Part shown: in pieces, positions 17,614 through 27,499 of the stretch
How positions within the stretch are numbered: the stretch's first letter is position 1
Layout: every line of letters begins with the position of its first letter
Origin: Pirellulales bacterium
GTDB lineage: Bacteria; Planctomycetota; Planctomycetia; Pirellulales; JAICIG01
DNA length: 50,030 nucleotides
NCBI GenBank assembly: GCA_035533075.1
Contig: DATLUO010000054.1
Span: 1-50,030 of the forward strand
Direction of reading: 5' to 3'
Position numbers and translations under genes: made by a program
Notes under the pieces: model-generated
The model's input: the letters and a program-made list of their open reading frames with translations, nothing else
What the model was told of the DNA's origin: nothing
The model's database searches: none

Positions 17614-17750
17614 GTAAAGCTTCGCCGAACCCGTTCCCATTTTCACACTAACCCGAAGCGCAAGCGAGGTTTTGCCGTCTTTTTCACGTTCCTCGCTGGC
17701 GCTTCGGGTTGGTGTACGGCACCTGCGTACCGGGTTAGGCGAAGCTTTAC
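17614..17750. repeat. MITE-like terminal-inverted-repeat element, copy 1
   Basis: A 137-base element begins GTAAAGCTTCGCCGAACCCG and ends with the complement (CGGGTTAGGCGAAGCTTTAC, one mismatch). Inside, a second inverted pair (TAACCCGAAGCGCAAGCGAG and CTCGCTGGCGCTTCGGGTTG) flanks a T-rich loop. It carries no gene and folds on itself almost end to end. Confidence 0.9.
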
Positions 17751-17801
17751 GCGCGTTCCTCTGTAAACATTTGTGGCTTAACGGCTTATGGCGATGCCGA
17801 C

Positions 17802-17937
17802 GTAAAGCTTCGCCGAACCCGTTCCCATTTCACACTAACCCGAAGCGCAAGCGAGGTTTTGTCGCCTTTTTCACGTTCCTCGCTAGCGCTTCGGGTTGGT
17901 GTACGGCACCTGCGTACCGGGTTCGGCGAAGCTTTAC
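17802..17937. repeat. MITE-like terminal-inverted-repeat element, copy 2
   Basis: A 136-base near-copy of the element at 17614, in the same orientation and 51 bases further on. Here the 20-base outer inverted repeats match perfectly. It differs from copy 1 by a few substitutions and small indels, mostly around the central T-rich loop. Confidence 0.9.
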
Positions 17938-17983
17938 ATGCCGACAGGCGGGTGCCCTGTCACGCGGACACGGTGCGCAAAAC

Positions 17984-18160
17984 AAAATCGCGGCGCGCGC
18001 GGCGCTTTTCTTTTGCGCGAGGGGGCCGTTTTGGACCCGGCATTCGAGACCGCGCAGAACAAAAGCGCCGCGCGCGGCGTTTTTTTCTCATGCACGAGGG
18101 CCTCGTTTTGATCCCGGCCTTCGAGACGGCGCGCCGTGCAAAAGCGCCGCGCGCGGCGCA
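17984..18160. repeat. GC-rich imperfect tandem repeat, period about 77-79
   Basis: Units begin AAAATCGCGGCGCGCGCGGC at 17984, AAAAGCGCCGCGCGCGGCG at 18061 and AAAAGCGCCGCGCGCGGCGC at 18140; the last is cut short. Each unit also repeats GAGGG, GGCCGTTTTGGACCCGGC-like and TTCGAGAC blocks. The CGCGCGC cores are self-complementary. Confidence 0.75.
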
Positions 18161-18297
18161 CCGGGGCCGGTTGTCCGCGAGTGTCTCGACGATCCATCCG
18201 CGTGGCCCGCTGCTTGTCGGCGCCGCGCGGACGCGACACGCCTGTCGCTTCGCGCGCGCAGACCAAGCCCGGATGTGGCGGTTTACTGACGCCTTAT

Positions 18298-18723
18298 CTA
18301 CCGCCCGGCGCGGCGATTGCTGCCGATCCACTGGTCGGGCCGCACGGCGTTGTTGGCGGACCAGTGCGCCGAGTAACCGGCGATATATGGATCGGGATTC
18401 ACGGTCGGGCGGGAGTTCGAATAACCGAACCATTCGCGGGCGGCGATGCGGCGCTGCCGCTGCGCCGTGCGAAACTCGGCCTTGCGGCGGACCGCCTCTT
18501 TCGGATCGTCGCGCCGCTGCATCTCCTGCGTATAAAGCCACATTTCGGGCGTCATCTGCGTCATCGACGTTCGGTGAGGCAGCTCCTCATGGACGGCCTC
18601 TAGGTCCGCCTTTGCCTTGGCTGAAGCGGCGGCCGCACGTTGCGACGCGCGCGGAGATTGGGCGAAGGCGGGAACGGAAGCGAGCAACAACCCGCAGGCC
18701 GCCGCGGAGATCAACTTCTTCAT
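18298..18723 (-). CDS. Small secreted protein of unknown function
   Basis: A 141-residue protein with a clear Sec signal (MKKLISAAACGLLLASVPAF, cut after AFA). The mature part is a basic, helical Ala/Lys/Glu stretch followed by a Tyr/Trp/Asn-rich tail (REWFGYSNSRPTVNPDPYIA, then AHWSANNAVRPDQWIG). No family is recognised, but tails of this type recur in planctomycete secreted proteins. The protein at 39076-39432 has a similar short, aromatic-rich layout. Confidence 0.8.
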   Translation of the reverse strand: MKKLISAAACGLLLASVPAFAQSPRASQRAAAASAKAKADLEAVHEELPHRTSMTQMTPEMWLYTQEMQRRDDPKEAVRRKAEFRTAQRQRRIAAREWFGYSNSRPTVNPDPYIAGYSAHWSANNAVRPDQWIGSNRRAGR

Positions 18724-19138
18724 GGCAAGGATTCCTCCAGCAAGGTCCAGACAGGCTCTTCCCGCTCGGCGACAAGAGCCGACGGGACGCGGGAAGGCCG
18801 GTCGAAGGTGTTTATTGGCCCTATCAATGGCGTTTCGGCATTTGACGGACGGCGCGATTAGTCCGGTTTTTACGAAAGTGGCGTCGGCAAGGAACGTGCC
18901 GGAGATTCGGGAAAAATGGGTGGTTGTCCGTGATCCGTAGCGGTGGGTATGGTTAGATATAGTGCCGCTTCCGGTGTAAGGTGGGACCAGCGAGCTTGCG
19001 AGCGCCGGCCCACCGTTGTCAGGCGTCAGGTATCAGGTTGTTTGTCCTGACGCCTGGCCCCTGAAACCTGACGCCTCAAATCGGTGGGCCGGCGCTCGCA
19101 AGCTCGCTGGTCCCACCCTACAAGTCTGCTTATTCCGC
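18724..19138. other. Intergenic region with a long hairpin repeat
   Basis: A divergent promoter region about 415 bases long. No coding frame is supported. Its right half holds copy 2 of palindromic repeat family A, whose loop is filled with TCAGGCGTCAGG and CCTGACGCCT type repeats. Confidence 0.6.
18976..19121. repeat. Palindromic repeat, family A copy 2 with long loop
   Basis: The left arm (18976-19014) and the right arm (19083-19121) are 39-base inverted repeats. The loop between them contains its own short inverted repeats, CAGGCGTCAGG, CCTGACGCC and CCTGACGCCTC, so the whole can form a long nested hairpin. It ends 17 bases before the start of the next gene. Confidence 0.9.
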
Positions 19139-20152
19139 ATGCCTTATCCCCACGTCATTCGCCTGCGCGGCCCGTGGCACTTTGAGCCGCTGGCACGGGC
19201 CACGCTCGACGCCGATGGGCAAATCACTGAAATCAGCGCCGGTCTGCCGCCCGCCGGCCGCGCCACGGTGCCTGAGGATTGGGGAGATCGCTTGGGCAGC
19301 GGCTTCCGCGGCCGCGTGCGGTATCGACGGACCTTCAACCCTCCGGCCACGCTCGATCCACACGAGCGGCTTTGGCTGGTCGTGAAGGGCGTCGACGCAT
19401 TTGGACACGTGTCGGTGAACGGCACCCGACTGGGCACGATCGACGGCTACGCGCTGGCGCGCGGCTTCGAGGTGACGCGCCTCGTCGGGCCGCGCAACGA
19501 GATCGACCTCGAAGTCGAGCTGCCGCAGGAATTGCCCGGCGTGACGCAACCCTTGCGGCCGGGCCGCGAGCGTTTGCCCGGTGGCCCGATCGGCGAAGTC
19601 CGGCTGGAGGTCCGCGCGCAATGGTTCCTTGAGCCGCTGGCAATCTGGAGCACTCCGGCGAGCGACGGCTTTCTGATCCGCGGCCAGGCTCGGGGCGAGC
19701 CGCTGGCATCGCCTTTGGCGGTCGTCGTCTCCGGCTGCGAACGAGAAATCGCTTACGTCGAAACGCAGGTGGGCGCGTGGTTTGAAATCCTGGCTCCCGC
19801 GCCCGATTTTCCGGTCTGGACCACGCACAGTCCAACACTGGCGCCGCTGGAAGTCAAGCTTCTCTGGGGCGGCACGGCCGTTTGGCAGGCCGTCATTCAA
19901 ACGGCGTTGCGAGGGGCGGTCGTCAACGCCGACGCCACTTTGGTGGAGCAGATTTTGCCCGACGCCGCCTACCAGGAGTTCGACCGCAACGGCAGAACGG
20001 TGATCCAACGGCTGCCGCTGGAATGGGCCGAGCCGGTTTGCTTCCGACTGGCATATCATCCGTCGGTCGTCGGCTGGTCGGCCCTGCCAGAACAGCCCGC
20101 TCCCAGTGCCGCGACCTATGGCCGGCCGTGGCTTGAGAGCGGCGAGCAGTGA
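19139..20152 (+). CDS. GH2-like sugar-binding (jelly-roll) domain protein without a catalytic domain
   Basis: A 337-residue cytoplasmic protein; no signal peptide is seen. Residues about 30-140 resemble the N-terminal beta-sandwich of glycoside hydrolase family 2 (RVRYRRTFNPP, then LVVKGVDAFGHVSVNGTRLG, ending EIDLEVELP). The remaining part has beta-rich sequence but none of the GH2 barrel catalytic motifs. It might bind a carbohydrate or act as a partner of another enzyme, but it could not cleave by the known GH2 mechanism. The ATG at 19139 is preferred; the upstream extension of the frame lies inside the palindromic repeat. Confidence 0.65.
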   Translation: MPYPHVIRLRGPWHFEPLARATLDADGQITEISAGLPPAGRATVPEDWGDRLGSGFRGRVRYRRTFNPPATLDPHERLWLVVKGVDAFGHVSVNGTRLGTIDGYALARGFEVTRLVGPRNEIDLEVELPQELPGVTQPLRPGRERLPGGPIGEVRLEVRAQWFLEPLAIWSTPASDGFLIRGQARGEPLASPLAVVVSGCEREIAYVETQVGAWFEILAPAPDFPVWTTHSPTLAPLEVKLLWGGTAVWQAVIQTALRGAVVNADATLVEQILPDAAYQEFDRNGRTVIQRLPLEWAEPVCFRLAYHPSVVGWSALPEQPAPSAATYGRPWLESGEQ

Positions 20153-20218
20153 GGGTTCGCGGTGGCTGGGCCAGAGCCGTGCGCTCGACCCGTTCTCCAC
20201 TTCACGCGCGGCCGCGGC

Positions 20219-20249
20219 GATGCCCCGGTAGCGCCACCACCGGGGCATC
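20219..20249. repeat. Strong short hairpin in the intergenic gap
   Basis: GATGCCCCGGT and ACCGGGGCATC are perfect 11-base arms around a 9-base loop. It lies between the convergent GH2-like gene and purN. There is no T-run, so it is not a canonical intrinsic terminator, but it could still end or protect transcripts. The rest of 20153-20337 holds imperfect inverted repeats (GGTGGCTGG and CCAGCCACC) and no gene. Confidence 0.7.
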
Positions 20250-20337
20250 CGCTGGCCGGTGGCGCGTATTGGTGGTTGCCGGGTCGTTCTCGGCCAGCTT
20301 CTGCCCCAGCCACCGCCGTGGCTTGGGAGCGGATGAA

Positions 20338-20979
20338 TCATTCCGGTTGCATCCACACGCGGCGGCCTTCCGCACGCAGCCGGCCCGATGCGATCTGCCG
20401 AAGGGCGTCGGGGTAAGCCTGGCATTCGGCCTCGAAGACCCGCGCCGCCAGCGACCCGGCCGTGTCGTCGTCGTGGACGGCGACCGTGCGCTGCAAGATG
20501 ATCGGCCCGTGGTCGTATTGGTTGTCGACGAAGTGGACGGTGCAGCCGCTCACCTTGGCGCCGTAATCGAGCACGGCCTGATGTACGTGATGCCCATAGT
20601 ACCCCAGGCCGCAGAAGGCGGGAATGAGCGCGGGATGGATGTTGACCACCCGCCACTCAAAGTCGGGCGGAATGGCCACGAACTTCAGAAAGCCGGCCAT
20701 GGCCACAAGCTGGCAGTCGGCGGCCCGGCAAGCGTCGAACACCGCCCGGCTGAAGGCCGCGTCGTCAGCCGCCGCGCGCCGCTCGACCACCTTCGTATCG
20801 ATGCCGGCTTCTGCCGCGAACGTCAGTCCGCCCGCCTGGGGATTGCTGGCAACCACGACCGCGATTCTCGCGTCCAGCTCGCCCCGGCCGATCTTGTCGA
20901 TCAGATTGAGGAGCGTGGTGCCGCCGCCCGAAATCAACACGGCCAGCCGCAAGGGAGAACGTCGAGGAAAGTTGGGCAT
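20338..20979 (-). CDS. purN: Phosphoribosylglycinamide formyltransferase
   Basis: A 213-residue GART enzyme of purine synthesis; it transfers a formyl group from 10-formyl-tetrahydrofolate to GAR. Family features are LRLAVLISGGGTTLLNLIDK at the N-terminus, VVNIHPALIPAF with catalytic N113 and H115, and GCTVHFVDNQYDHGPII with D156. The start at 20979 gives the normal family length. It lies 10 bases downstream of the histidine kinase stop on the same strand, so the two are probably one transcript, an unusual partner for purN. No other pur gene is in the window. Confidence 0.93.
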   Translation of the reverse strand: MPNFPRRSPLRLAVLISGGGTTLLNLIDKIGRGELDARIAVVVASNPQAGGLTFAAEAGIDTKVVERRAAADDAAFSRAVFDACRAADCQLVAMAGFLKFVAIPPDFEWRVVNIHPALIPAFCGLGYYGHHVHQAVLDYGAKVSGCTVHFVDNQYDHGPIILQRTVAVHDDDTAGSLAARVFEAECQAYPDALRQIASGRLRAEGRRVWMQPE

Positions 20980-20989
20980 ACGTGCGTCG

Positions 20990-22741
<1,752 letters not shown>

Positions 22742-22869
22742 GCGTTTTCGGTGCGGGTGAGGGTTCGCCCAGCCTGCCTGGCATTCTACGCCCGCCCGCC
22801 AGCGGCTCCAAGGTCAGACGGCCGGCGGTGGCTACCCTCCGCCGTCCGCCTGGGTTACGATAAAAGGCG

Positions 22870-23583
22870 ATGCCGATCACCTTTCTTTGTCCCCAGGGCC
22901 ACCGGCTCACCTGCCCTGACCATCTGGCCGGAAAACCGGGCAAGTGCCCCAAGTGCGGAGTCGTCGTGCGCGTGCCGGCCGGCGACGCGCCGGAAGAGAC
23001 CGACGACGACGCCAGCCGCATCGAATCGACCGGCGACGGCGTGAGCGCCAGCGACTTGGGCGCCGACCAGATTATTTTTCTTTGCCCCAACGGGCATCGG
23101 CTGAACGGGCCGGCGAGCCTGGCCGGCCGGCCGGGCCAGTGCCCGCACTGCGGCATCAAGTTTCTCGTTCCCAACCCCGACGAGGAAGACGAAGAGGAGG
23201 ATCAGCCGTTCGTCGAGGAAGAGACGCCCGACTTCCCGTTGAACGACATCGTGATCCAGATCGACACGTCGGGCAAAGGCGGTTCGTCGAAGGGAGGCAA
23301 ATCGGGCCTGACGTCGGCCTCCTCGCCCAACGTCGCCGCGCATCCCTTGGCTTCGCTCTTGGCACAGCTTTGGCGATACAAAGCGCAGGGGGCGACGATT
23401 GAGCTCCACCTGGGCGACGGCAAGCTGCTCGAGCCCGATCAGTTCTCTTCGAAGGACGCCCAGCACGCGATCTTCGCGTCCACCGAAGCCAACGGCACGC
23501 ACACGCTCACCGCCGTCGCCTGGTCGTCCATCCAGCGTGTCGTGGTGCGAGGTCTGCAGCAGCTTCCGAAGGAGTGGTTTTAG
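22870..23583 (+). CDS. Double zinc-ribbon protein of unknown function
   Basis: A 237-residue cytoplasmic protein. Two copies of a planctomycete-type zinc ribbon begin FLCPQGHRLTCPDHLAGKPG (about residues 5-33, closing CPKCG) and FLCPNGHRLNGPASLAGRPG (closing CPHCG, about 92-98). An acidic linker (DEEDEEEDQ) and a C-terminal domain of about 100 residues with short strand and helix patterns follow. I do not recognise that domain. The name of its substrate, possibly RNA, DNA or protein, cannot be inferred. It is transcribed divergently from the histidine kinase across 128 bases, which should hold both promoters, and ends 62 bases before the AddB-like gene. Confidence 0.8.
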   Translation: MPITFLCPQGHRLTCPDHLAGKPGKCPKCGVVVRVPAGDAPEETDDDASRIESTGDGVSASDLGADQIIFLCPNGHRLNGPASLAGRPGQCPHCGIKFLVPNPDEEDEEEDQPFVEEETPDFPLNDIVIQIDTSGKGGSSKGGKSGLTSASSPNVAAHPLASLLAQLWRYKAQGATIELHLGDGKLLEPDQFSSKDAQHAIFASTEANGTHTLTAVAWSSIQRVVVRGLQQLPKEWF

Positions 23584-23645
23584 GGCATGGCGTCCCGGCA
23601 AAAAACTTCGCATAATGCGAGACGCCCGTTCATGAGGATGAGACC

Positions 23646-26453
23646 ATGCCGCCCGTGCGAACCTTCTTGGGATGGATCCGACCCGCGCTGGAACAAGCGG
23701 CCCGCTGGCTGCTCGACCGCTATGCCGCGGCCGACGCGGCCGATCTGGCCAAGGTCATCGTGGTGCTGCCGGGCGCACGCGCCAGCCGCCGCTTATTGGA
23801 AATCCTCGTCGAGCAGGCGGAGCAGCGTCAGCTTGCCTGCACGCCGCCGCAAATCGTCACGGTCGGACATTTGCCCGAAAAGTTATACGAGCCATGCCGC
23901 CACGCCGACCGGTTGACGTGCCGCCTGGCCTGGCTGAAGGCGCTGGAAGACACCGACGCCGGTCTGCTGCGGCGAATTGTGCCCGACCCGCCCGACCGCC
24001 AAGACCCCGCGCGCTGGCTGGCTCTGGCCGAGATGGTGGGACGGCTTCACGACGAATTGGCCGGGCACGGCTTGATCTTTGCCGACGTGCCCGAACGAGG
24101 TTTTCGACCGGCGGAAAACTCCGCGCTGCGTGCGGCCGAGGCGATCGAAGTCGGGCGGTGGCAGACGCTCGCGGAGGTGCAGCAGGCCTATCTGCGGCGG
24201 CTGGAAAAGCTGGGCCTGGCCGACACTCAGCTTGCCCGGCTGCAAGCGGTCAACAACAGCCAATGCCGCTGTGCCAACGACATCGTTCTTGTGGGCCTGG
24301 CCGATATGCCGCGCGTGGCCGAGAAGATGCTCGAACAGGTGGGCGATCACGTGACGGCGCTCGTCTATGCTCCGCCCGCCATGGCCGAGCGGTTTACGAA
24401 GCTGGGCACCCTCGTGAGCGGCGCTTGGCGCCAGGCGCACATCGAGCTGAGCGACGAGCAGATCATCGTGGTCGATGGTCCGGCCGATCAGGCGACGGCG
24501 GCCGTCGACGCGCTGGCCGGCTACGCGGGGAAGTATGCGGCCGACGAGATCACGATGGGCGTGCCCGACGTGGGCGTCGTCCCCTTTCTCGAACGCCGCT
24601 TCGAGCAGTTCGACCTGCCTTCGCGCTATGCCGAAGCGTTGCGGCTGCGGCAAACGGCGCCTTATCGGCTGCTGTCGGCCGTGGCCGATTATCTCGACGG
24701 CGGACGGTTTGCCGATTTCGCGGCGCTCGTGCGTCATCCCGACCTGGAAATCTGGCTGGCCGGCGACGACCAATCGGGCGATTGGCTGGCCGCGCTCGAC
24801 ACTTGGTACACCCGTCACCTTCAGTCCAGGCTGGGCAAGGCCGCGCCCGATAACGACGACCTTGGCGGCAAGGTGGCTACGATCCAAAAAAAAATCGACC
24901 GACTGTGCAAGCCGTTTCGCGGCCAACGACCGCTGGCCGAGTGGGCCAAGGAGATCGCCGGCTTGTTGGTGGCGGTCTATGGCCGGCGGCAGCTCGATGC
25001 CAACCACCCCCCCTTTTTCGCCGGCGGTCGCATCGTGCTGGCGGCCTGCGAAAAGATCCACACGGTGCTGAAAGAGGCCTTCGGGGCCGACGCGAAGCTC
25101 GCCGGCCGCTGGGGCGCGCCCGACGCCGTTCGCCTGCTCTTGCGGCATATCGACGACGAACCAATTCCGCCCCTCGCCGGGCATTCGGCCATCGAGTTGT
25201 TGGGCTGGCTGGAGCTGCCGCTCGACGACGCGCCGGCTCTGGTCGTCACCGGTTTCAACGACGGCTTTGTGCCGTCGTTCATCAACGCCGATCCGTTCTT
25301 GCCCAACGGCTTGCGGCGGCAGCTTGGGCTGGAAGATAACGACCGCCGCTATGCCCGCGACGCCTACGCCCTGGCCGTGCTGGCCGGTTCGCGCCGCGAG
25401 CTGCGGCTGATTGCCGGGCGACGTTCGGCCGAAGGCGATCCGCTCACTCCCAGCCGGCTGGCCTTTGCCTGCCCGCGTGACAAAATCGCCGGCCGCGTGC
25501 TGGCCTATTTCGGCCTGGCGGCGTCGCCCTCTCCCGATCGCGTGCCGCGAGGCCTGGTCGCCGGTCGAGTTCAATCGACGTTCCGGCCGCCGCTGCCGGT
25601 GCCGCCGAAGGAGCCGCCGGCGAGCTTGCGCGTGACGCAGTTTCGCGATTATCTGGCGTGTCCGTATCGCTTTTATCTGAAGCACGTGTTGCAACTCGTC
25701 TCTCTCGACGATCTGGCCGAAGAGATCGACGCCGCCACGTTCGGCTGGCTGGCGCACGAAGTGCTTAAGGCGTTTGGCCAGGATCCGGACAACTCGCGGC
25801 TCACCAGCGCCGAGAAAATCGCCGACGTGCTGAGTGCCGAGCTGGCGCGTCTGGTGGTCGGCCGCTATGGCGAACAGCGTCTGCCGGCGGTCGACTTGCA
25901 GGTGGAGCACTTGCGTCTGCGGCTGGCGTCGTTTGCGCGGTGGCAGGCGGAGTGGGCGGCCCAAGGCTGGCGGATCGCCACGACCGAGGTGGAGATCGAC
26001 GGCGAGGCGGCGCCCTTCCCGGTCGATGGCCGGCCGATGTTCTTGCGCGGGCGCATCGACCGCATCGACCGCCACGACGGCGATGGCCGCTACGTGATCT
26101 TCGACTACAAGACTTCGGACAAGGGGCAATCTCCCAATGCCACCCACCGCAAGAACGATTGCTGGATCGACTTGCAGTTGCCGCTTTATTGCCACTTGGC
26201 TCGGGCCATCGAAATCCAAGACGCCAAGATCGGTCTGGGTTATATCGTGTTGCCCAAGGACCTGACGGCCGTGAAAGACCAACTCGCCGACTGGACGCCC
26301 GAAGATTTGCAGGCGGCCGACGCGCAGGCGCGGGAGGTGGTCCGCCGCATTCGCGCGGGAGAATTCTGGCCGCCCGCGCCCGACCCGACCTTCGACGACT
26401 TTCCCGCCATTTGTCTCGGTCACAACGTCAATGCTGTTTTCGACGCGGACTGA
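23646..26453 (+). CDS. Orphan AddB-like PD-(D/E)XK nuclease
   Basis: A 935-residue protein resembling the AddB/RexB subunit of helicase-nucleases. The N-terminus has a degenerate helicase start (VIVVLPGARASRRLLEILVE) with no Walker A GxGKT. The middle has RecC/AddB-like sequence (LVVTGFNDGFVPSFINADPF). The C-terminus carries the nuclease: RVTQFRDYLACPYRFYL (about residues 660-676), a conserved H (HEVLK), RIDRID (about 802), FDYKTSDKG (about 818, the DxK catalytic pair) and QLPLY (about 843). AddB proteins normally have a four-cysteine iron-sulfur cluster. Here I see C672 and a late C near FPAICLG, so a full cluster is unlikely. No AddA gene is next to it. It could process DNA ends in repair. 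Confidence 0.85.
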   Translation: MPPVRTFLGWIRPALEQAARWLLDRYAAADAADLAKVIVVLPGARASRRLLEILVEQAEQRQLACTPPQIVTVGHLPEKLYEPCRHADRLTCRLAWLKALEDTDAGLLRRIVPDPPDRQDPARWLALAEMVGRLHDELAGHGLIFADVPERGFRPAENSALRAAEAIEVGRWQTLAEVQQAYLRRLEKLGLADTQLARLQAVNNSQCRCANDIVLVGLADMPRVAEKMLEQVGDHVTALVYAPPAMAERFTKLGTLVSGAWRQAHIELSDEQIIVVDGPADQATAAVDALAGYAGKYAADEITMGVPDVGVVPFLERRFEQFDLPSRYAEALRLRQTAPYRLLSAVADYLDGGRFADFAALVRHPDLEIWLAGDDQSGDWLAALDTWYTRHLQSRLGKAAPDNDDLGGKVATIQKKIDRLCKPFRGQRPLAEWAKEIAGLLVAVYGRRQLDANHPPFFAGGRIVLAACEKIHTVLKEAFGADAKLAGRWGAPDAVRLLLRHIDDEPIPPLAGHSAIELLGWLELPLDDAPALVVTGFNDGFVPSFINADPFLPNGLRRQLGLEDNDRRYARDAYALAVLAGSRRELRLIAGRRSAEGDPLTPSRLAFACPRDKIAGRVLAYFGLAASPSPDRVPRGLVAGRVQSTFRPPLPVPPKEPPASLRVTQFRDYLACPYRFYLKHVLQLVSLDDLAEEIDAATFGWLAHEVLKAFGQDPDNSRLTSAEKIADVLSAELARLVVGRYGEQRLPAVDLQVEHLRLRLASFARWQAEWAAQGWRIATTEVEIDGEAAPFPVDGRPMFLRGRIDRIDRHDGDGRYVIFDYKTSDKGQSPNATHRKNDCWIDLQLPLYCHLARAIEIQDAKIGLGYIVLPKDLTAVKDQLADWTPEDLQAADAQAREVVRRIRAGEFWPPAPDPTFDDFPAICLGHNVNAVFDAD

Positions 26454-26455
26454 AA

Positions 26456-27319
26456 ATGACAAGAATACAGTTCGGGTTCAGGTCCAACTCATATCAGCGA
26501 GCGATCTGGTTTTTCGTCACCCTGCAACTGATTTGCCTCGGTTCTTCAGCAAGGGCGGACGAGGCGCCGCCGAAGAGGCCGAAGAGATTGCTGCTGCTCG
26601 GCCAGGGCCCCGACGGTCATCCGCCGACCACGCATGAGTACCTGCCTGGTCTGAAGGTATTGCAAGTGTGCTTGCAGGGTGTTCCGGGCGTGGAAGCGCG
26701 TGTCGAGCGCTGCGACGAGCCATGGCCGGAAGGGCCCGACAAACTGGCCGAGGTCGACGGCTGCGTGCTGTTTCTCTCCGAGGGAGCCAAATGGATCAAC
26801 GCCGATCCGCGCCGCTATGAGGCGTTCACCCGGCTTGCTGCCCGCGGAGGCGGATTGGTGGCGCTGCATTGGGCAATGGGGACCAAGGATACGGAGAACA
26901 TCGGACCGTTTGTGCGCCTGTTGGGCGGTTGTCACGGCGGTCCGGACCGGAAATACACGGTGATCGAAACCCGTTGGCAGGCTGCCGATCACCCGATTGC
27001 CAATGCCGTGGGTCCGCTCACGGTCCGCGATGAGTTTTATTATCGCCTCAAGCTTGTCGAACCGGGCGACGCGATTCAGCCGGTCATTACGGTGCCGATT
27101 GAAGGCCGCGACGAAACGGTGGCCTGGGCCTGGCAGCGCCCCGACGGCGGTCGCTCGTTCGGTTTCAGCGGGCTTCATTTTCACGACAACTGGCGCCGTG
27201 AGGCGTATCGGCGACTGGTCAGCCAGGCCGTCCTGTGGACATTGAAGCTTCCCATGCCGCAAGCGGGACTGCCGGTCGATGTGCCCCAGGCAATCTTCGA
27301 ATTGGCGCCGCAAGACTGA
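26456..27319 (+). CDS. Secreted ThuA-like protein
   Basis: A 287-residue protein with a signal peptide (RAIWFFVTLQLICLGSSARA). The mature part has a class-I-glutamine-amidotransferase-like fold of the ThuA (trehalose utilisation) type: KRLLLLGQGPDGHPPTTHEY, then DGCVLFLSEGAKWI, GGGLVALHWAMG, LGGCHGGPDRKY, and HPIANAVGPLTVRDEFYY. In planctomycetes ThuA-like proteins are usually exported and often sit next to sugar-oxidising enzymes, though none is beside it here. The catalytic cysteine of glutaminases is not evident. The gene starts 2 bases after the nuclease stop, with no clear ribosome-binding site, so the two are probably coupled. Confidence 0.85.
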   Translation: MTRIQFGFRSNSYQRAIWFFVTLQLICLGSSARADEAPPKRPKRLLLLGQGPDGHPPTTHEYLPGLKVLQVCLQGVPGVEARVERCDEPWPEGPDKLAEVDGCVLFLSEGAKWINADPRRYEAFTRLAARGGGLVALHWAMGTKDTENIGPFVRLLGGCHGGPDRKYTVIETRWQAADHPIANAVGPLTVRDEFYYRLKLVEPGDAIQPVITVPIEGRDETVAWAWQRPDGGRSFGFSGLHFHDNWRREAYRRLVSQAVLWTLKLPMPQAGLPVDVPQAIFELAPQD

Positions 27320-27499
27320 TTGCCGCTTGCCCAGATTGCGGTTTTTCCGTAATATCACCGCTCGTGTGCCAAGTTGCGAGAGGGCCGTTCCGGCGATGCC
27401 AAGTTTTCCAAAAGAATCGGCCGATCTACAGGTATCAGGGACCGCTGCGCCATAAATACAAGGCTGAAAAGCCTGACCTACTTGCACGGAACGGACTCC

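Larger units (their letters stand above)
17371..18297. other. Repeat-filled gene desert of about 0.9 kb
   Basis: No frame here has coding character; those that stay open are in palindromic or GC-biased repeat sequence. The stretch holds two near-identical 137-base elements bounded by inverted repeats (17614-17750 and 17802-17937) and then a GC-rich tandem repeat (17984-18160). The segment 17371-17613 looks like plain intergenic DNA and would hold the sigma gene promoter. From 18161 to 18297 nothing is recognised. Confidence 0.75.

Noticed and set aside
17672-18845. Several long plus-strand frames
   Set aside because: They run through MITE-like and GC-rich repeats, and their products are repeat translations rich in Arg and Ala.
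19139-20152. Reading the GH2-like protein as a complete glycosidase
   Set aside because: It lacks the catalytic barrel and acid/nucleophile motifs of GH2; only the sugar-binding-like domain is supported.
20153-20337. Possible structured RNA between GH2-like gene and purN
   Set aside because: Strong hairpins are present but no known riboswitch or RNA motif is recognised.
23883-26462. Minus-strand open frame of about 859 codons
   Set aside because: Antisense to the AddB-like nuclease; no domain and biased composition.
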